64,000 bases of DNA from Platanthera guangdongensis (Eukaryota > Streptophyta > Magnoliopsida > Asparagales > Orchidaceae), in the NCBI GenBank assembly GCA_039583875.1, contig CM077151.1, forward strand, positions 26,034,208 to 26,098,207. The letters are read 5' to 3'. Positions 1-10,900 of this stretch are shown piece after piece. Below the pieces are notes generated by a model that worked only from the letters and a program-made list of their open reading frames with translations, was not told where the DNA came from and did not search any database. Position 1 is the first letter of the stretch; every line of letters starts with the position of its first letter. Position numbers and translations under genes: made by a program.

Positions 1-1303
1 AACGAAAAAAGCATGCGTAAACAAAAAGTTATGTTCGTTTGAAAAATATTTTTCATGTCCGTTTTAGACCAAAACAAAAATTAATATTCGTTTCCAACAT
101 TCACGTGGGGGTAACAACTAATAACACTCTTCAACTACACATCATCAAAATTAAATGTTCATCCTCGACATTTCTCAAATGGGCAGCAAAATACCGAAGA
201 GCAACATCCATTTCAAATAAACATTCAAAACTTACAGAAGCAACGACCTCAAATCAACATTCATTTCTCACAGGAGCAGCAGCGATCTCAAATAAACATT
301 CATTTCTCACAGGAGGCAAGCATAAATCTAGGTCCTAGGTCGGCGCTCCATCGTGATTGATCGTGAGCTGACATGGCGACCATGGTGGGAGCTTTCTCCT
401 GGAGCAGCAACGATCTCAAATAAACATTCATTTCTACTGCTGATCTTCTCTAAATGTCTCACAGGTACAGGTCAAGGCGGCGCTCCATCGTGGTTGATCG
501 TGAGCCGACATCGTGCAGGAGCTTTCTCCTGGAGCAACGCCGAAGTTGGAGAGGTGTGGCCGGAAATCGAAGAGTTGGAAACTAGGACCTAGGGCATCGG
601 CGAAGAAGCGAAACCGGGAGGAAGTTCTCTGTGGAAAATCTCCTGCCGGGGAAGAAGAGAAGTGATCGTCTATTCTCAAAACCGCAGAAAACGGACCTCG
701 CCGGGTCTGTTTTGGGATGGAGGAAACTTAGAGGAAATGAAAACATAGCGTTTTCAACTCAAATCCAAAACGTGCAAAACATAGCCAAACGAACACCTAC
801 ATTTGGACCGCAAAAACTCAAAACGAAAACCGGTCGTGAAAACGGTACAAACGAACGGGGCCTTACTGTCCTCTTCTTCCATTTCTGCTCTTCAAGATCT
901 ACATCGCTCAAGGAACAGATCTGATACTGCCGATCTCAAGGAGATTCCACCGCAGAGATTGTACTACTCCCCCTATTGTGTTAGTGCTTGTCTCTTGTTC
1001 TTATTGATTGAAGATCTCTGTTTTCGAAGAGCTTCTCGTCTCTCTTTGCACTGCTGGAGTGGATCTCTCTTCCTTGGATTCAGATCCGAGGAAGGTTGTG
1101 GCCTTGGAGGATTTCTTGTCACCGTGGTTTGGAGGAGCAATACTTTCTTCTCTGTGCTACTTGGAGAGCACCTAATTTTTCTGGATTAGATCCGAAGATT
1201 CGTCATCTCCAGTTCTCCACACGATCAGGTGATTTCTTTCTATTTTTTTCGGCTCGTGATTTAAGTTGCTAGTGAAAATCAGGAACTTGGAAAGAGACTC
1301 ACA
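1..1303. other. Non-coding leader/flank of a decayed copia element, with a local two-copy duplication
   Basis: No convincing gene is seen. From about 880 to 1303 the sequence resembles the leader just upstream of the copia gag at 25055: both carry a 'ctggatt(a/g)gatccgaag' stretch followed by 'cacacg(a/g)t(t)caggtga' shortly before the gag ATG. This suggests 1-1303 is at least partly the untranslated leader of the relic that follows. A roughly 136-bp unit is duplicated (about 290-425 and 426-545): 'cggcgctcca' begins at 341 and again at 477, and 'aaataaacattcatttct' recurs in both. No LTR or primer site could be defined. Confidence 0.45.
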
Positions 1304-2064
1304 ATGTCGAAGGAAAATTCTTCTGTTCTGAAGATCAAGCTGGAGAAATTCTTCAACTCAAAGTTCAGTGTCTGGAAGCGAAACACGCAGTTCGGCATGA
1401 AGTATTTGAACATCTTCTACACCGTGCAGTCTAATTTTGAGTTTTTTAAAGGAGTAGACGATGAACAACACTGGATCAGAATGAAGACTTTTTTCGTGAC
1501 TACCTCATCAATTGTCTCTTAAATAAACTAACAGAGACGTACAATAAGATGAAAACTGCAAAGAAGATCTGAGACGCTTTTGAGGAGCAATTCAAAGAGG
1601 AAGAGAGAATGACAAAAACGCACCTGGGGGGCAAGTTCATGGCATTTACCTTCATGAAGACGAGTAGATACTTCCTCAATTTGCAGATTTTGAAACTCTA
1701 GTGGGCAAGCTGAACAGTGAGAACATCCCTCTGTCAGATGGGTTTGTTGCATGAGCCATTATTTTTAAGCTCTCATCGTCATGGTAATCCTTTAAGACGG
1801 AGATGTATCTGAAGAAAATGCAGGTTAGTCTGAAAGACCTCAAACATTTCATTTGCATTGAGAACGAGAACCGGACTAGTCACGCTATAGAGACGATTAG
1901 TAAGCAGAAGTCTGTTGCTAACATGATTACACATTATAAGTGAAAGCCTAAGCCTGGAAAGACTAAACTGCTCATCAGTGCACCCGCAGTTGCTACCACT
2001 AGTAGGAAGATCAAGAAATTTAAAGGCAAGTATTGTCACTGTGCTTCCGAGTGCAATGATATTC
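1304..2064 (+). pseudogene. Decayed Ty1/copia Gag relic
   Basis: The reading frame starting at ATG 1304 (MSKENSSVLKIKLEKF) runs for 72 residues and then continues through stops and frameshifts. It aligns by eye with the Gag at 25055 (MSKKSALDDIKLQSF): the 'YTVQSNF...VDDEQHWIRMKTFF' stretch corresponds to 'YTVQSDF...VDEYQWNKDEDFC', followed in broken frames by matches to the 'AKEICDRLNAHFQKEE' region. Near 2030-2060 'GKYCHCASEC' looks like the remnant of a CCHC zinc knuckle. Gag would form the capsid-like particle of the retrotransposon. No PR, INT or RT follows; a gypsy gag relic begins instead, so this copy is truncated. Confidence 0.65.
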
Positions 2065-2329
2065 GTGACTAGAGACCATGGAGAGAACGACCACCCACAC
2101 GCTCTCCCAAGGGTCAGTGCATGGGGGAACATTGAACCAGCTCTCCCCCGCTCGCTCATTAATATACCTGAAGAAGAGCTCCCCAATGCAACCAGCTCAG
2201 CACACCCAATCCACCCGGTCAGAGAGCCTGAAGCTCACGACAACCGCTTGGAAGCAGCAGACATTGAGCCTACAATTGAAAGGCTCACTTGAAAAGAAAT
2301 TTGAGACTTGATCATCGAAGAATGCTGGT

Positions 2330-3330
2330 AAATCGAGCTACGCGCCGCTTTATTCCACCACCCTCGTCATCATGGCTCACCATTAGCACCCGAGGTCCCA
2401 GCGCATCCAATTCTGTACGGCTTCAAGCTCCCCAACATTGAGACATTCAACGGAATAGGCGATCTGTTAGAGTACGTCAATCACTTCTCCACCATCATGA
2501 GAATTTGCAGTCCCCCTTGATCAACTTCTATGTCAAGTACTCCCGACAACTTTAAAAGGGGAAGATCACACATGGTTCCACTCTCTGAAAGGAGGGATCG
2601 AAGACTTTGAAAATCTATCTCAACTCTTTGTCGACCAGTTTATAACAAACAACAGAATCATCCAGGACCCCTCCTACCTTTTGGGGATCCGTCAAAACGA
2701 TGGTGAAACCCTCGAAGACTTTTTTTCGCTTCACGTCTGAAGCATGACAGATTCCAGGAATCGACCTTCAACTTCTGTGTAGCTTCCTCCCGGGATGGCT
2801 CCGGCCCGATGGGTTTTACTTAACACTAATGAATAAACGGTTCCCAACTACGCTAACGTACACCAAGTCGAGACTCGGATTGCGGCGGATGAGGCAATCA
2901 AAGCACACTATCAACAGTTCAAAGAAAGTTCAAAGCGAAAGGAGCGAGAACAGTCGGCACCTAAAAGGAATAGTGATGACCCCCGCAATAAACCACAAAT
3001 TCAACAGAATCCAAACCACACTCTTCCCAATACCTCCAGGACCAACATACTCTACGCAATCTAAGAAAAGATAGCGCTCCACAGGCCCAAACAGATCGCT
3101 CCAAATAACAGAGATCAATTGCAGCACTGTGAGTTCCATCGCGAACACGGGCACAACACAAAAGATTGTACGAAACTAAAGAACGAACTCGAACGTCTTG
3201 TCCACCAAGGGCTTCTGAGAAGATTCTTGCGGAGCAAGACACTGGATCAGCCAACCGCACCGCCCAAACCGATGAAGGATCAATCGCCCGCTTGCTAGAA
3301 GAGGCTGGGGGCAACCCCAAAAGTATTCAT
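2330..3330 (+). pseudogene. Decayed Ty3/gypsy Gag relic of the Tat type
   Basis: Pieced across frames, the translation gives 'KLPNIETFNGIGD' with 'LEYVNHFSTIM' (near 2430-2500), then 'LKGEDHTWFHSLKGGIEDF' and 'ENLSQLFVDQFITNNRI', then 'YANVHQVETRIAADEAIKAH'. At about 3117-3175 comes a C-x2-H-x4-H-x4-C zinc motif (CEFHREHGHNTKDC) followed by 'KNELERLVHQG'. The CHHC knuckle followed by an 'LK.E.ERL...G' helix is characteristic of Gag from the Tat lineage of plant gypsy elements. The same knuckle type (CDFHQVEGHATTTC) occurs in the gag at 15515-17188. Several frameshifts and stops make it non-functional. No protease, RT or integrase follows; a 71-bp tandem array does. Confidence 0.72.
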
Positions 3331-3493
3331 TCCATGAGAAAATCCCCCTCCTCGGTCACGGAGTTGTAATGACGCCTCTTATTCCCCCAGTAAGCTTTAT
3401 TAGCGCTCCACGAAGAAATGTGTTTAAACTTTCACACTTTGTTTTTACAAACCGATGTTTTGATCTCATGAGTTTCAGATAACATGTTACACT

Positions 3494-3832
3494 AGGTAAG
3501 ATCGCCAGACCAACACCTGCCATCACAAAGGGCCTGCCTCCTTGACAATCGATCTCTGCCAATAGGTAAGATCGTCAGACCTACGTCTGTCATTTCCAGA
3601 GGCCTGCCCCCATTGGCGATTGCTCTCTGCCAATAGGTAAGGTCGTCAGATCTAAGCCTGTCATCGTCAGGGGCCTGCCCCCCTTAGCGATCAGTCCTCA
3701 TTAATAGATAAGGTCACCAGACCTACGTCTGCCATCATTTGGGGTCTGCCCACCTTGGCGGTCGGTCCCAGCCAATAGTGAAGGTCGCCAGACCCACTCC
3801 TGCCATCGTCAGGGCCTGCCACAGTGCCTTCT
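3494..3832 (+). repeat. 71-bp tandem array, about 4.7 copies
   Basis: Units start at 3494, 3564, 3635, 3706 and 3776, each beginning a(g)gtaaggtcgycagaccta or close to it, then 'cctgycatc' and 'gcctgcc', and ending 'tctctgccaat' or similar. Spacings are 70, 71, 71 and 70 bp and the last copy is partial. The units have diverged, so the array is old. It lies directly downstream of the Tat-type Gag relic, the same relative position as the 75-bp array in the element at 12426-18710. Confidence 0.9.
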
Positions 3833-5400
3833 TCAACGCCTTCTCCAGTACTTGCTCTCAAAGCCAGTCCTATGAGGGCCAAGAAATACTTTGCATCTTT
3901 TTTACTTTTAAGTACTCGTAAATGGAGAGATGACATGTCACCCTCCCAAAGTTTCTAACACATGTAATCATAAGCAAATTAGTGAATTTGGTCAGCACCG
4001 AACCGACCCCGCAATTTTTTTCAATTCCGAATTTTTCCACGTAAAGAGTCTTGCCCTCTCCACTGTTGGTTCTATTTTAATTGTGCGCTTGGCTAATTAT
4101 CGAGCTAACACGGTTCGATTCTCCGGGCTAGGAGAATGCTAAGAGACTCTATGCAACAAAACTAATTAGACTTGATTATGTTTTTAACTATTAAAAACAT
4201 TAAATTTTGGTATGATAGATTCGGTGAGTGTGTGAATGCCCTTAGTGACATTCTAGACATAATGGCCTAGTATTTTTTGTAGAACGGGGCGCCGCACTAC
4301 GCATGTGAATATCCCGGGCAGCTCCCGACTAGACTGCAGTTTACTTGCCCCAACCCCTCTTTGTATGCAGGTCCACAAACCCATCCACATGGATGTTTCC
4401 CGAGTGTACTACAACGTTACTATGGGTTGTTGAGGCCAAACAATGAACCGTCAACCCACCTTTATAAGAGGGTGTTAACACTACCACATATACTCATTTG
4501 CATTGCAGCCGAAAACTTCGAAATTGGGCCTCTCGGCTTACAAAAGTTAGAATCGACTGCATAAAATATCATATTTTCAAAACCCTAACTTCGATCTGCA
4601 TCATTGACCTACATCAAGATCAGACTTTTTATATAATTGTCATCACAATCAGATGGTCTGATTTAAATACAAAATCAAATCAAGATATAACTCGCGAGTG
4701 TATCAAAGAGCTAGGGATTGATCAGTTCAAATAAGATAAAGGGACTTCGGCACTAAACACCCTCCAATTAAGAAATGTTTGCCCATTACATTATAAATAT
4801 TTAATTTTAGCACTTGGCGCCTTCCCCACACATTGATATTGGCATTTTGCATCCCAAATATTCAATTATAAGGACGCAAATTGTCCATACTAAAGTTTTT
4901 GAGGATATAAAATGTTAAAGTTAAATATTTATGGTGCAATGTGCAAAAACCTCCTGATCGGAGGCTGCTTAATACCAAAGTCCTTTAGATAATTTAGAAC
5001 ACATCTCATAAATAATAATTCTTCACATAATGCTTCATGGATCTCTATGAATAAAAAGGCTCGTACAATAGAGTTAAGTCATTTATGATGCACATGTAAA
5101 GTAGCTAGGTAGTCTTCTAGAGACTCAACCAAAGAAGTTGATAGTTCAATTATAGACTTGTATTGTTCTATATGACTATTCCTCTGTCCTTTTAAAGGTA
5201 TGAAGAAATTTTTTGGAGAAGATGATATACGTCTATCATAAAAAATAAGTGCAAGAATTTACGACTCAAAGTCAGTTTGAGTAAATGGTTGAGGTTGGAG
5301 ATGAAAATAAAACAGTCTTGGAGATCAAGTTCCTTCCCTACTATTAGAATCATACTAAATAATACTTTGGGGCCACGTGGTTTCAAATGAATTCAATTTA
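3833..5400. other. AT-rich spacer, no gene recognised
   Basis: No open frame here shows a recognisable domain and no terminal repeats were found. The first few hundred bases may still belong to the untranslated part of the gypsy relic. The remainder is AT-rich intergenic sequence. Confidence 0.5.
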
Positions 5401-5530
5401 GGGTCCGTTTGGGGGGACTTATTTTCACCGGTCAAGCGGTTACGACCGCATGAATCGGATCATAATTAAGCTCCGATTCATGCGGTTGTAACCGCTTGAC
5501 CGGTGAAAATAAGTCCCCCCAAACGGAGCC
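5401..5530. mobile_element. Tourist-like MITE, 130 bp, TSD TTA
   Basis: Almost the whole element is one inverted repeat. The left arm starts gggtccgtttggggggactt and the right arm ends aagtccccccaaacggagcc; the arms of about 58 bp differ at only a few positions and meet around an aattaag core. It is flanked by TTA at 5398-5400 and TTA at 5531-5533. A 3-bp TWA duplication with GG(C/G)TCCGTTTGG termini fits non-autonomous PIF/Harbinger (Tourist) elements. It would form a long hairpin if transcribed. Confidence 0.9.
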
Positions 5531-5626
5531 TTAAACATGCAAAAAATAGCATTTGTGTTTCCTGAAAAACTCACAAAGCTGTAATTCACCAAAAACATGT
5601 ATCGAATGCATAACCACGAACACTAA

Positions 5627-5756
5627 GGCTCCGTTTGGGAGGGCTTATTTTTACCGGTCAAGCGGTCACGACCGCATGAACCGAGGCTTAATTAAGGCCC
5701 GGTTCATGTGGTCGTGACCGCTTGACCGGTGAAAATAAGCCCTCCCAAACGGAGCC
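5627..5756. mobile_element. Second Tourist-like MITE of the same family, 130 bp, TSD TAA
   Basis: Same length and design as the copy at 5401-5530, with termini ggctccgtttggg and cccaaacggagcc and near-perfect inverted arms. It is flanked by TAA at 5624-5626 and TAA at 5757-5759. Two full-length copies lie 96 bp apart, each with its own TWA duplication, so these are independent insertions rather than a segmental duplication. Confidence 0.9.
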
Positions 5757-6698
5757 TAAGTGGATGAATCAGACGAACTGCAACATGTCCGCGACAATAA
5801 CTCAACAAAGTCAAAATATTTTAAACAACCAACAATCAATATTTTAAACAACCAACAATCTCAACACCTGCCAGCTACATGCTCCCTTCCTGCGGCAAGA
5901 CCTGAATTCCCTCCAACCGGTACCCCTCCGGCGAAGGTAACTTTCCGGACTTAACCTGTAACCTTTCGTTTCGAGAGACGGGGCTAATCAGCTATGAGAC
6001 TCGCAGGTGAGCGAGACATTCTCCTACACCAGCCTTTTGACGAAACCAGGCCACTCGCCGACCCAAACCCCTTGGCTCTCGCCAAGTCCGCCTCAACCGC
6101 ATGCCGGGAGGAGCCGAGAACTTCTTCCGCGCCAAGCGCCCAGAAGGGAAATCTGGCTCACTTTTCACTTCTCCAACCCTGCGGCCATTTAACAGTTTTA
6201 AAAATACACAGCAGCGCCCCCATAAGCTGCTCAATTGGCTTAAGCACTGTTTGGCACAGTGGTGGCGGTCATAAACCGTCATTTGTTAAGGACCAGCTAA
6301 CAAACATCATACATTTGAACATCAAAGTAGATGAAGATTCTTAGGTGGGCATTAACCAATTACAATTTAACCCCATGTTCATGACCGTGCCAAACGGAGC
6401 CTGGGTTTCTGATACTACTGTATATGTATGTGTAAAGTAACACATATATACATGTACAGAAATAAAGAAGCGGAATGAGAACTTGATTATATTCTAATCA
6501 AACAGCGCCAACGCCGGAGAATCGTGACGGTAATTAATTAAGTAGCAAAAATAGAAACACAGTTCAAAATAGAAACACGGTTCAGTAAGACAAAAATGAG
6601 TTCGGGTATTATTTTGTTTTATGGTAGTCATACAAATATAACGGTTATATTAATTTGATCCATATTTTATTTATTTATATTATGCATCAATAGTTCAA
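5757..6698. other. Spacer with no recognised gene
   Basis: A moderately GC-rich stretch (5870-6250) holds open frames on both strands, but no translation shows a known motif. Near 6246-6402 'ctgtttggcacagtgg...' and '...gaccgtgccaaacggagcc' hint at another degenerate Tourist-like terminal pair, which I could not confirm with a target duplication. Confidence 0.4.
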
Positions 6699-6706
6699 TA
6701 CTAATA

Positions 6707-7390
6707 GGGTGATGTTATATATAAACCGCTTTTGGATATATACAAACCAATTTTTATAGTTTTTTGGGTCCTTTAAAAACACTATACACAAACCAACTTA
6801 AATACTCAAAAAATCAGTTTTTCTCATTTCTATCTCAAGTCTCACAAGATGTTTGCCCGCTCCCGATACCCCGCCGCATACACCTACTGATATCTCTTGT
6901 AACGATCATGCTAAAGCCCCCGTCACGCAATGGAGCCTTGGCGGCAGAAGCAGCCCCCCGGTTGGTGATCTCTCATATTCGGTTCGCCCGCTCTCGATAC
7001 TCATCCGCATACACCTCCCGATCACTCCTATTTGGTTCCTCGCGATAACCTTTGCCGCCCCTCGATATCGCGTCGCCGACGTGTAATGAAGATTCTCCAA
7101 ATTTGACAATCTAGTGTTTACCTGCAGCCGGAATGTTTCTTTCTACTACTGCACTGTTCACAATTATAGCAAAATTTAAAGTATTTATACGAGCTATTGA
7201 TTTTTGTAAGAAAAAAAATTAATATCTCGCGAGCTAGTGTTATTAAGTGGTTTTTTTTTAAAAAAAAATTTATTTTGTGCTGGTTTGTATATAACCATTA
7301 GGTTTGTGTATAACAAATTTATATTTGCACTGGTTTGTATATAGTAATTGTTTGTATATAGCCAAAAGCGATTTATATATAGCATCACCC
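6707..7390. mobile_element. Non-autonomous TIR DNA transposon, 684 bp, exact 8-bp TSD
   Basis: The left end is gggtgatgttatatataaa and the right end, reverse-complemented, is gggtgatgctatatataaa. The match continues through cgcttttgg and tatatacaaac, giving TIRs of roughly 43 bp with a few mismatches. The 8 bases TACTAATA occur exactly at 6699-6706 and 7391-7398, a clean target duplication. An 8-bp duplication points to the hAT superfamily; the long TIR would also suit a Mutator-like element, which normally gives 9 bp. The interior has no transposase. It contains a GC-rich stretch (6853-7086) with two related 'cccgctc.cgata' blocks and AT-rich subterminal regions. Confidence 0.85.
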
Positions 7391-7498
7391 TACTAATAAT
7401 ATCAGTATCTTGATCATAGAAAGCATAACAACAAGCATACTATCAAGTACTATAATATTAGCATAATAATAGCAGGCAAATGCAGAAGAGATAGAAAG

Positions 7499-7547
7499 AG
7501 AAGCAGGGGAGAGACAGAGAGACAGAGAGACAGAGAGACAGAGAGAA
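7499..7547 (+). repeat. Simple GAGACA repeat
   Basis: A short purine-rich microsatellite of repeated 'gagagaca' units ends a few bases from the stop codon of the carboxylesterase, so it lies just 3' of that gene. Confidence 0.85.
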
Positions 7548-7554
7548 TGGGGAT

Positions 7555-8525
7555 CTACGCTTTGTTGAAGAAATTGGCCAAGCGCTGGATGAACTCCGCC
7601 GTCTTGGAGCTCTGAGGCTTAAACAAGAAGAAGACGTGATCCTCCTCGCCGGACTCCAAGAACTCGGCCTCCCCTTCCCACCCGCACTCCTTCAGCTTCT
7701 CATAGTAAGCCCTCCCCCTTTCCCTCAACAGATCCAGTTCTCCGACGCATACCAGCACTCTCCGGCAACCCAGCGCGGCGAGGTTCGGCGCGCCGTCGGC
7801 CAGAGGATTAATCCACGGGTCATCTAGACCTACGGTCCCAGGACACACGATCGGCCACAGCCCCTCTGCATCCTTCACTGAGCGCTTCGATTTCTTCCAC
7901 TCCGCCCCCTCAGATCCGATCCGATCCTTTCCCCAGATGTACGAATGCACCGGAACCAAACCCTCCACCTTCAACCCCTCGCTTCCAAGCTTCAAACCCA
8001 AGTAGTTCACAATGTTTCCTCCGGCGCTGTCGCCTGCTAGGAAGATTTTGCCCAAATTGCCGAAATCCGACAGCCAGGGTTCGGCGCCGGCGTGGGAGAT
8101 GACCCAGTTGAGGGCCTGCCAGGAGTCGTCGTAGGCGGCGGGAGAGGGTTTTCCGGTGCGAGACGGTAGTCGACGGACACGGTGAGGACATCGGCCTTGG
8201 CGGTGAGCGCGTTGAGGAAATTGTGGTAGAGGGAGGAAAACGCCCTCAGGATGCAGAAGCTGCCGCCGTGGTAGTAGACGAGAACCGGGAGCTTCTTGGA
8301 TGTGCCGGCGGCGGCGGACGGAGGGAGGTAGAGGCGGGCGGAGAGATTGGTGGAGGGGTTGATCACGACATCTTTGGATTGAACGCCGGTGTCGGGATCG
8401 AGGGATGGCGGGACGATGTCGTCCTGAACGAGCCGCTCTACGCGGCCGCTCCGGTAAATTTGGATCGTGTCGGGCAACTCGTAGATGATCTCGTCACCGT
8501 GGTGGGTGGCGGTGGAGGAGCTCAT
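7555..8525 (-). pseudogene. CXE-type carboxylesterase (alpha/beta hydrolase) with a one-base frameshift
   Basis: Plant carboxylesterases of the CXE/GID1-like alpha/beta-hydrolase-3 class hydrolyse small esters in the cytosol. The start used is MSSSTATHHGDE at 8525, since the frame upstream of it is not conserved-looking. Seen in order: an 'IYRSGRVERL' N-terminal motif, the oxyanion-hole motif HGGSF (usually HGGGF), 'SVDYRLAPE', the nucleophile elbow GDSAGG, 'DPWINP', the acid-bearing 'VCVGELDLLRERG' and the catalytic His in 'EEDHVFFLF'. Near 8139-8146 one base is missing: the upstream frame runs off after RLAPENPLP, while the downstream frame starts with the expected 'AAYDDSWQAL'. With that base the protein would be about 323 residues, normal for the family, and there is no intron, as is usual for CXEs. 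It is either a recent pseudogene or a sequencing error at a run of C/G. Confidence 0.85.
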
Positions 8526-8696
8526 CGTCGTTAGGGTTTCGGGAGAACTTGGAAGAGTGTAGAAATGAGCAAGGAGAAGTCTATGAGAACTGGGCAATGG
8601 GGAATATTGAATGCTTTTTTGTAGGGAAATTTCTGGTCATAATTGCACGGATTTCATAATATATCATCACATGATATTGTTGTGCGCGACGAGCAT

Positions 8697-8819
8697 GGCT
8701 TGTTTGGGGAATTTATTTTCACTAACGTATGAACCGGATCTAATGGGACCTTAATTAAGGTTCGGTTCATGCGGTCATAATCGCTTGATTGGTGAAATTA
8801 AGTCCCCCCAAACAGAATC
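8697..8819. mobile_element. Degenerate Tourist-like MITE of the 5401 family
   Basis: The left end ggcttgtttgggg and right end ccccccaaacagaatc, with an internal 'gaaccgga...ttaattaa...ttcggttcatgcggtc' core, match the two MITEs at 5401 and 5627. Part of the left arm has been deleted, and the target duplication is no longer clear. It lies upstream (5') of the carboxylesterase. Confidence 0.75.
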
Positions 8820-8922
8820 TTATTTTTACTGGTCAAGTAATTATGATCTCATGAACCGGATTTTAATTAAGTTCTGACGAAGTAATTATGACTGGTGAAA
8901 ATAAATCCCTCAAACGAAATTT
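8820..8922. mobile_element. Truncated copy of the same MITE family, adjacent to the previous one
   Basis: It shows 'ttatttttactggtcaagtaa', 'atgaaccgga', 'ttaattaag' and a terminal 'actggtgaaaataaatccct', the same internal order as the 5401 family, with strong divergence and shortened arms. Confidence 0.6.
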
Positions 8923-8924
8923 AT

Positions 8925-9012
8925 GACACAAGATAAGGCACAATGGCGACAAAGAATTCATAGAGCTGACCCCATTATAATAGGATAAAGGCTTCAAGTG
9001 TTGTTGTTGTAA
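8925..9012 (+). mobile_element. 3' end of an RTE-type LINE (fragment)
   Basis: The stretch 'ataaggcacaatggcgac', '...gctgaccccattataataggataaaggctt' and the tail 'tgttgttgttgtaat' is the reverse complement of the conserved block at 63026-63120 ('caacaacaacagtcaagcc', 'tttatcccac.atagtgggg', 'gccgccattgtgcc'). Such ends with a TTG-repeat tail are widespread in plants and I associate them with RTE-type non-LTR retrotransposons. Only the 3' tail is present, as expected from 5'-truncated insertion. Confidence 0.6.
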
Positions 9013-10720
9013 TAGCTTTAAAATTCTGTTTGGCTAGGCAGTTATGCAAAACAGCAGTGTTCAGAAAAAAAATTTGTGTGATAAATCATAATTGTACAGC
9101 TGTAACCATCTAGAAATTGGTTTCAGTATCTTCGTCTTCAGGTTATGAAGTTTGTGAACACTCCATCTCACATTCTCATCTAAGTAATTTTACTCACTTT
9201 TATGTTTAAAATTTGTTTTATTTTTGGTGATTATTAATCGTACCTCAATTTTGGTTATCCGCACCTTAAAAACGTTTTAAAAAAAACCCTTCTCCAGATT
9301 TTTACTCGCAACCCTAACTTTTCCCATCATCTCTCCCGGCTCACGGAAGCAGCCCTCCCCCGCAACTCGCGAAATTCGCGGCTCGCGAAATCCGCCTCCC
9401 GCTTCCATACTCGCCGTGTGGCTCCCCTTTCCGGCAACGGTTCGCGGCAGCCTCTCCCGTCTCCGGCAGTAGATCGAGGAAGCAGCCATCCCCCAACTCA
9501 CGGTAGCCTCTCCCGTTTCCGTACTCGTTGAGGATTTCCCCTTTCCGGCCACCGATCGCAGCAGACGCCTTCACCATTTGCTCCATTATTGTGGTAATGT
9601 CTCATTCCGCCTTCTCTTAGCAAATACTCAAATCATTTCTCTCACCATTTTCTTTGTGATATTCGTAGTAATAACAGTTTAGGTTATGAAAATATTTGTA
9701 GTAATGACAGTTTTTATCACCATTTTCATCAGCCTTCACCGTTTGCTCAAATATTTGTGGTAATGTCAATGTTAGAGGAGGATATGAAAATGTCAGGTGA
9801 ACTTCTCTGGGATTACTTTACCCTTACTTTATAGGAAGAGATGGTTTGGAGAGTTAGTTATAGGATTACTTTTAATTGACACTCATTAGTTATATTGAAT
9901 AAAGTGTTTGGAAATGAAAATGTCAGGTGACTGAAAATGTTGTATTTCAAGGTTGGCATTTCATTATTTTGCAAATATCAATATTAAGGTATGTACATTC
10001 ATATAAATAAATTTATATTTTCTTTTGATGAGTATACATATATTCATTTGTATGATTGCAGTATTATTGGTTAAAAATTAAGTTTGGGGCGCAAACCAAG
10101 CAGGACTTTGGGACATAGAAGAGCATGATTTTTGTATTTTCCATTTTCTATCTAGTATTATTTTGTGGTGATTTTAATGGATATGTTGTTGGGTTTAGCT
10201 ATGAGACAACTTTACTATGTTTGGCTATATAATTTTTGGTGTAATAGGACAGGTATGTGAAATAGTAGCTATGCAGGTTGAACGAATTCCACCATTGTCA
10301 AGATATCGACATATCTAGTTTTGTTTCTCATATATTTGCTTTGCAAAAAAAATTTAGTGAATGCGGGGTGCGGATAAAATTTTTAAAAAAATCGGGGTGC
10401 GATTAACAATGGGGTGCGGCAATCCAAATCTCGGGGTGCGATTATAATTCCGGGTTGAGGTTAACAATGAGTCAAATGGTCGAATCACTTGAAATATCAC
10501 GTTGTGACCGGCTAGCCATGCTATTATAACTAGTATAATTTTAATTTTATACATAGCTAAAGAATACCTAAAAATCACAAGAAGTAAAGCTCATACACAA
10601 TAAAATAATTTATTTATACACAAGAAAAGCAAAAAAGTGTGGAAAAGGGCAAATAATTTATTTTATTGTGTGGGGCCCATTTTTGTGGTTTTTAGGTGTG
10701 TGTAGTTTCTTCCTTATAAC
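9013..10720. other. Non-coding region, possibly an old TIR element at about 9234-10450
   Basis: There is no recognisable gene. The left part reads 'taatcgtacctcaattttgg', then 'tccgcacc'. The right part, reverse-complemented, reads 'ataatcgcaccccgag', then 'gccgcaccccattg' and 'tccgcaccccgc'. These could be decayed terminal inverted repeats of a roughly 1.2-kb element containing a GC-rich pseudo-coding block (9300-9590). No target duplication was seen, so this is only a suggestion. Confidence 0.35.
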
Positions 10721-10900
10721 TAAGGGGTGAGTAAAGTGCATGGGTGCAGTTTACGGTAAAATGTGGGCATCCAACGGCCAGTGTAGATGTCTGCACACAT
10801 CTCAGAGCGTATTTTGAGATGTATGTGTGCATCACGCGGAGCGTTGGATGCCCGCACTTTACGATAAAGTGCATCACTCGCACATTACTACCCCCTTACC
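10721..10900. mobile_element. Foldback MITE, about 180 bp
   Basis: The left arm 'taaggggtgagtaaagtgca', then 'gggcatccaacg', pairs with the right arm, whose reverse complement is 'aagggggtagtaatgtgcg', then 'agtgatgcact' and 'gggcatccaacg'. The arms extend to a 'cacacatctcagagcg' region near the centre at about 10805. The ends read TAAGGGG and CCCCCTTA, so a TAA/TTA target site is possible but cannot be told from the inverted repeat itself. No coding capacity. Confidence 0.7.
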
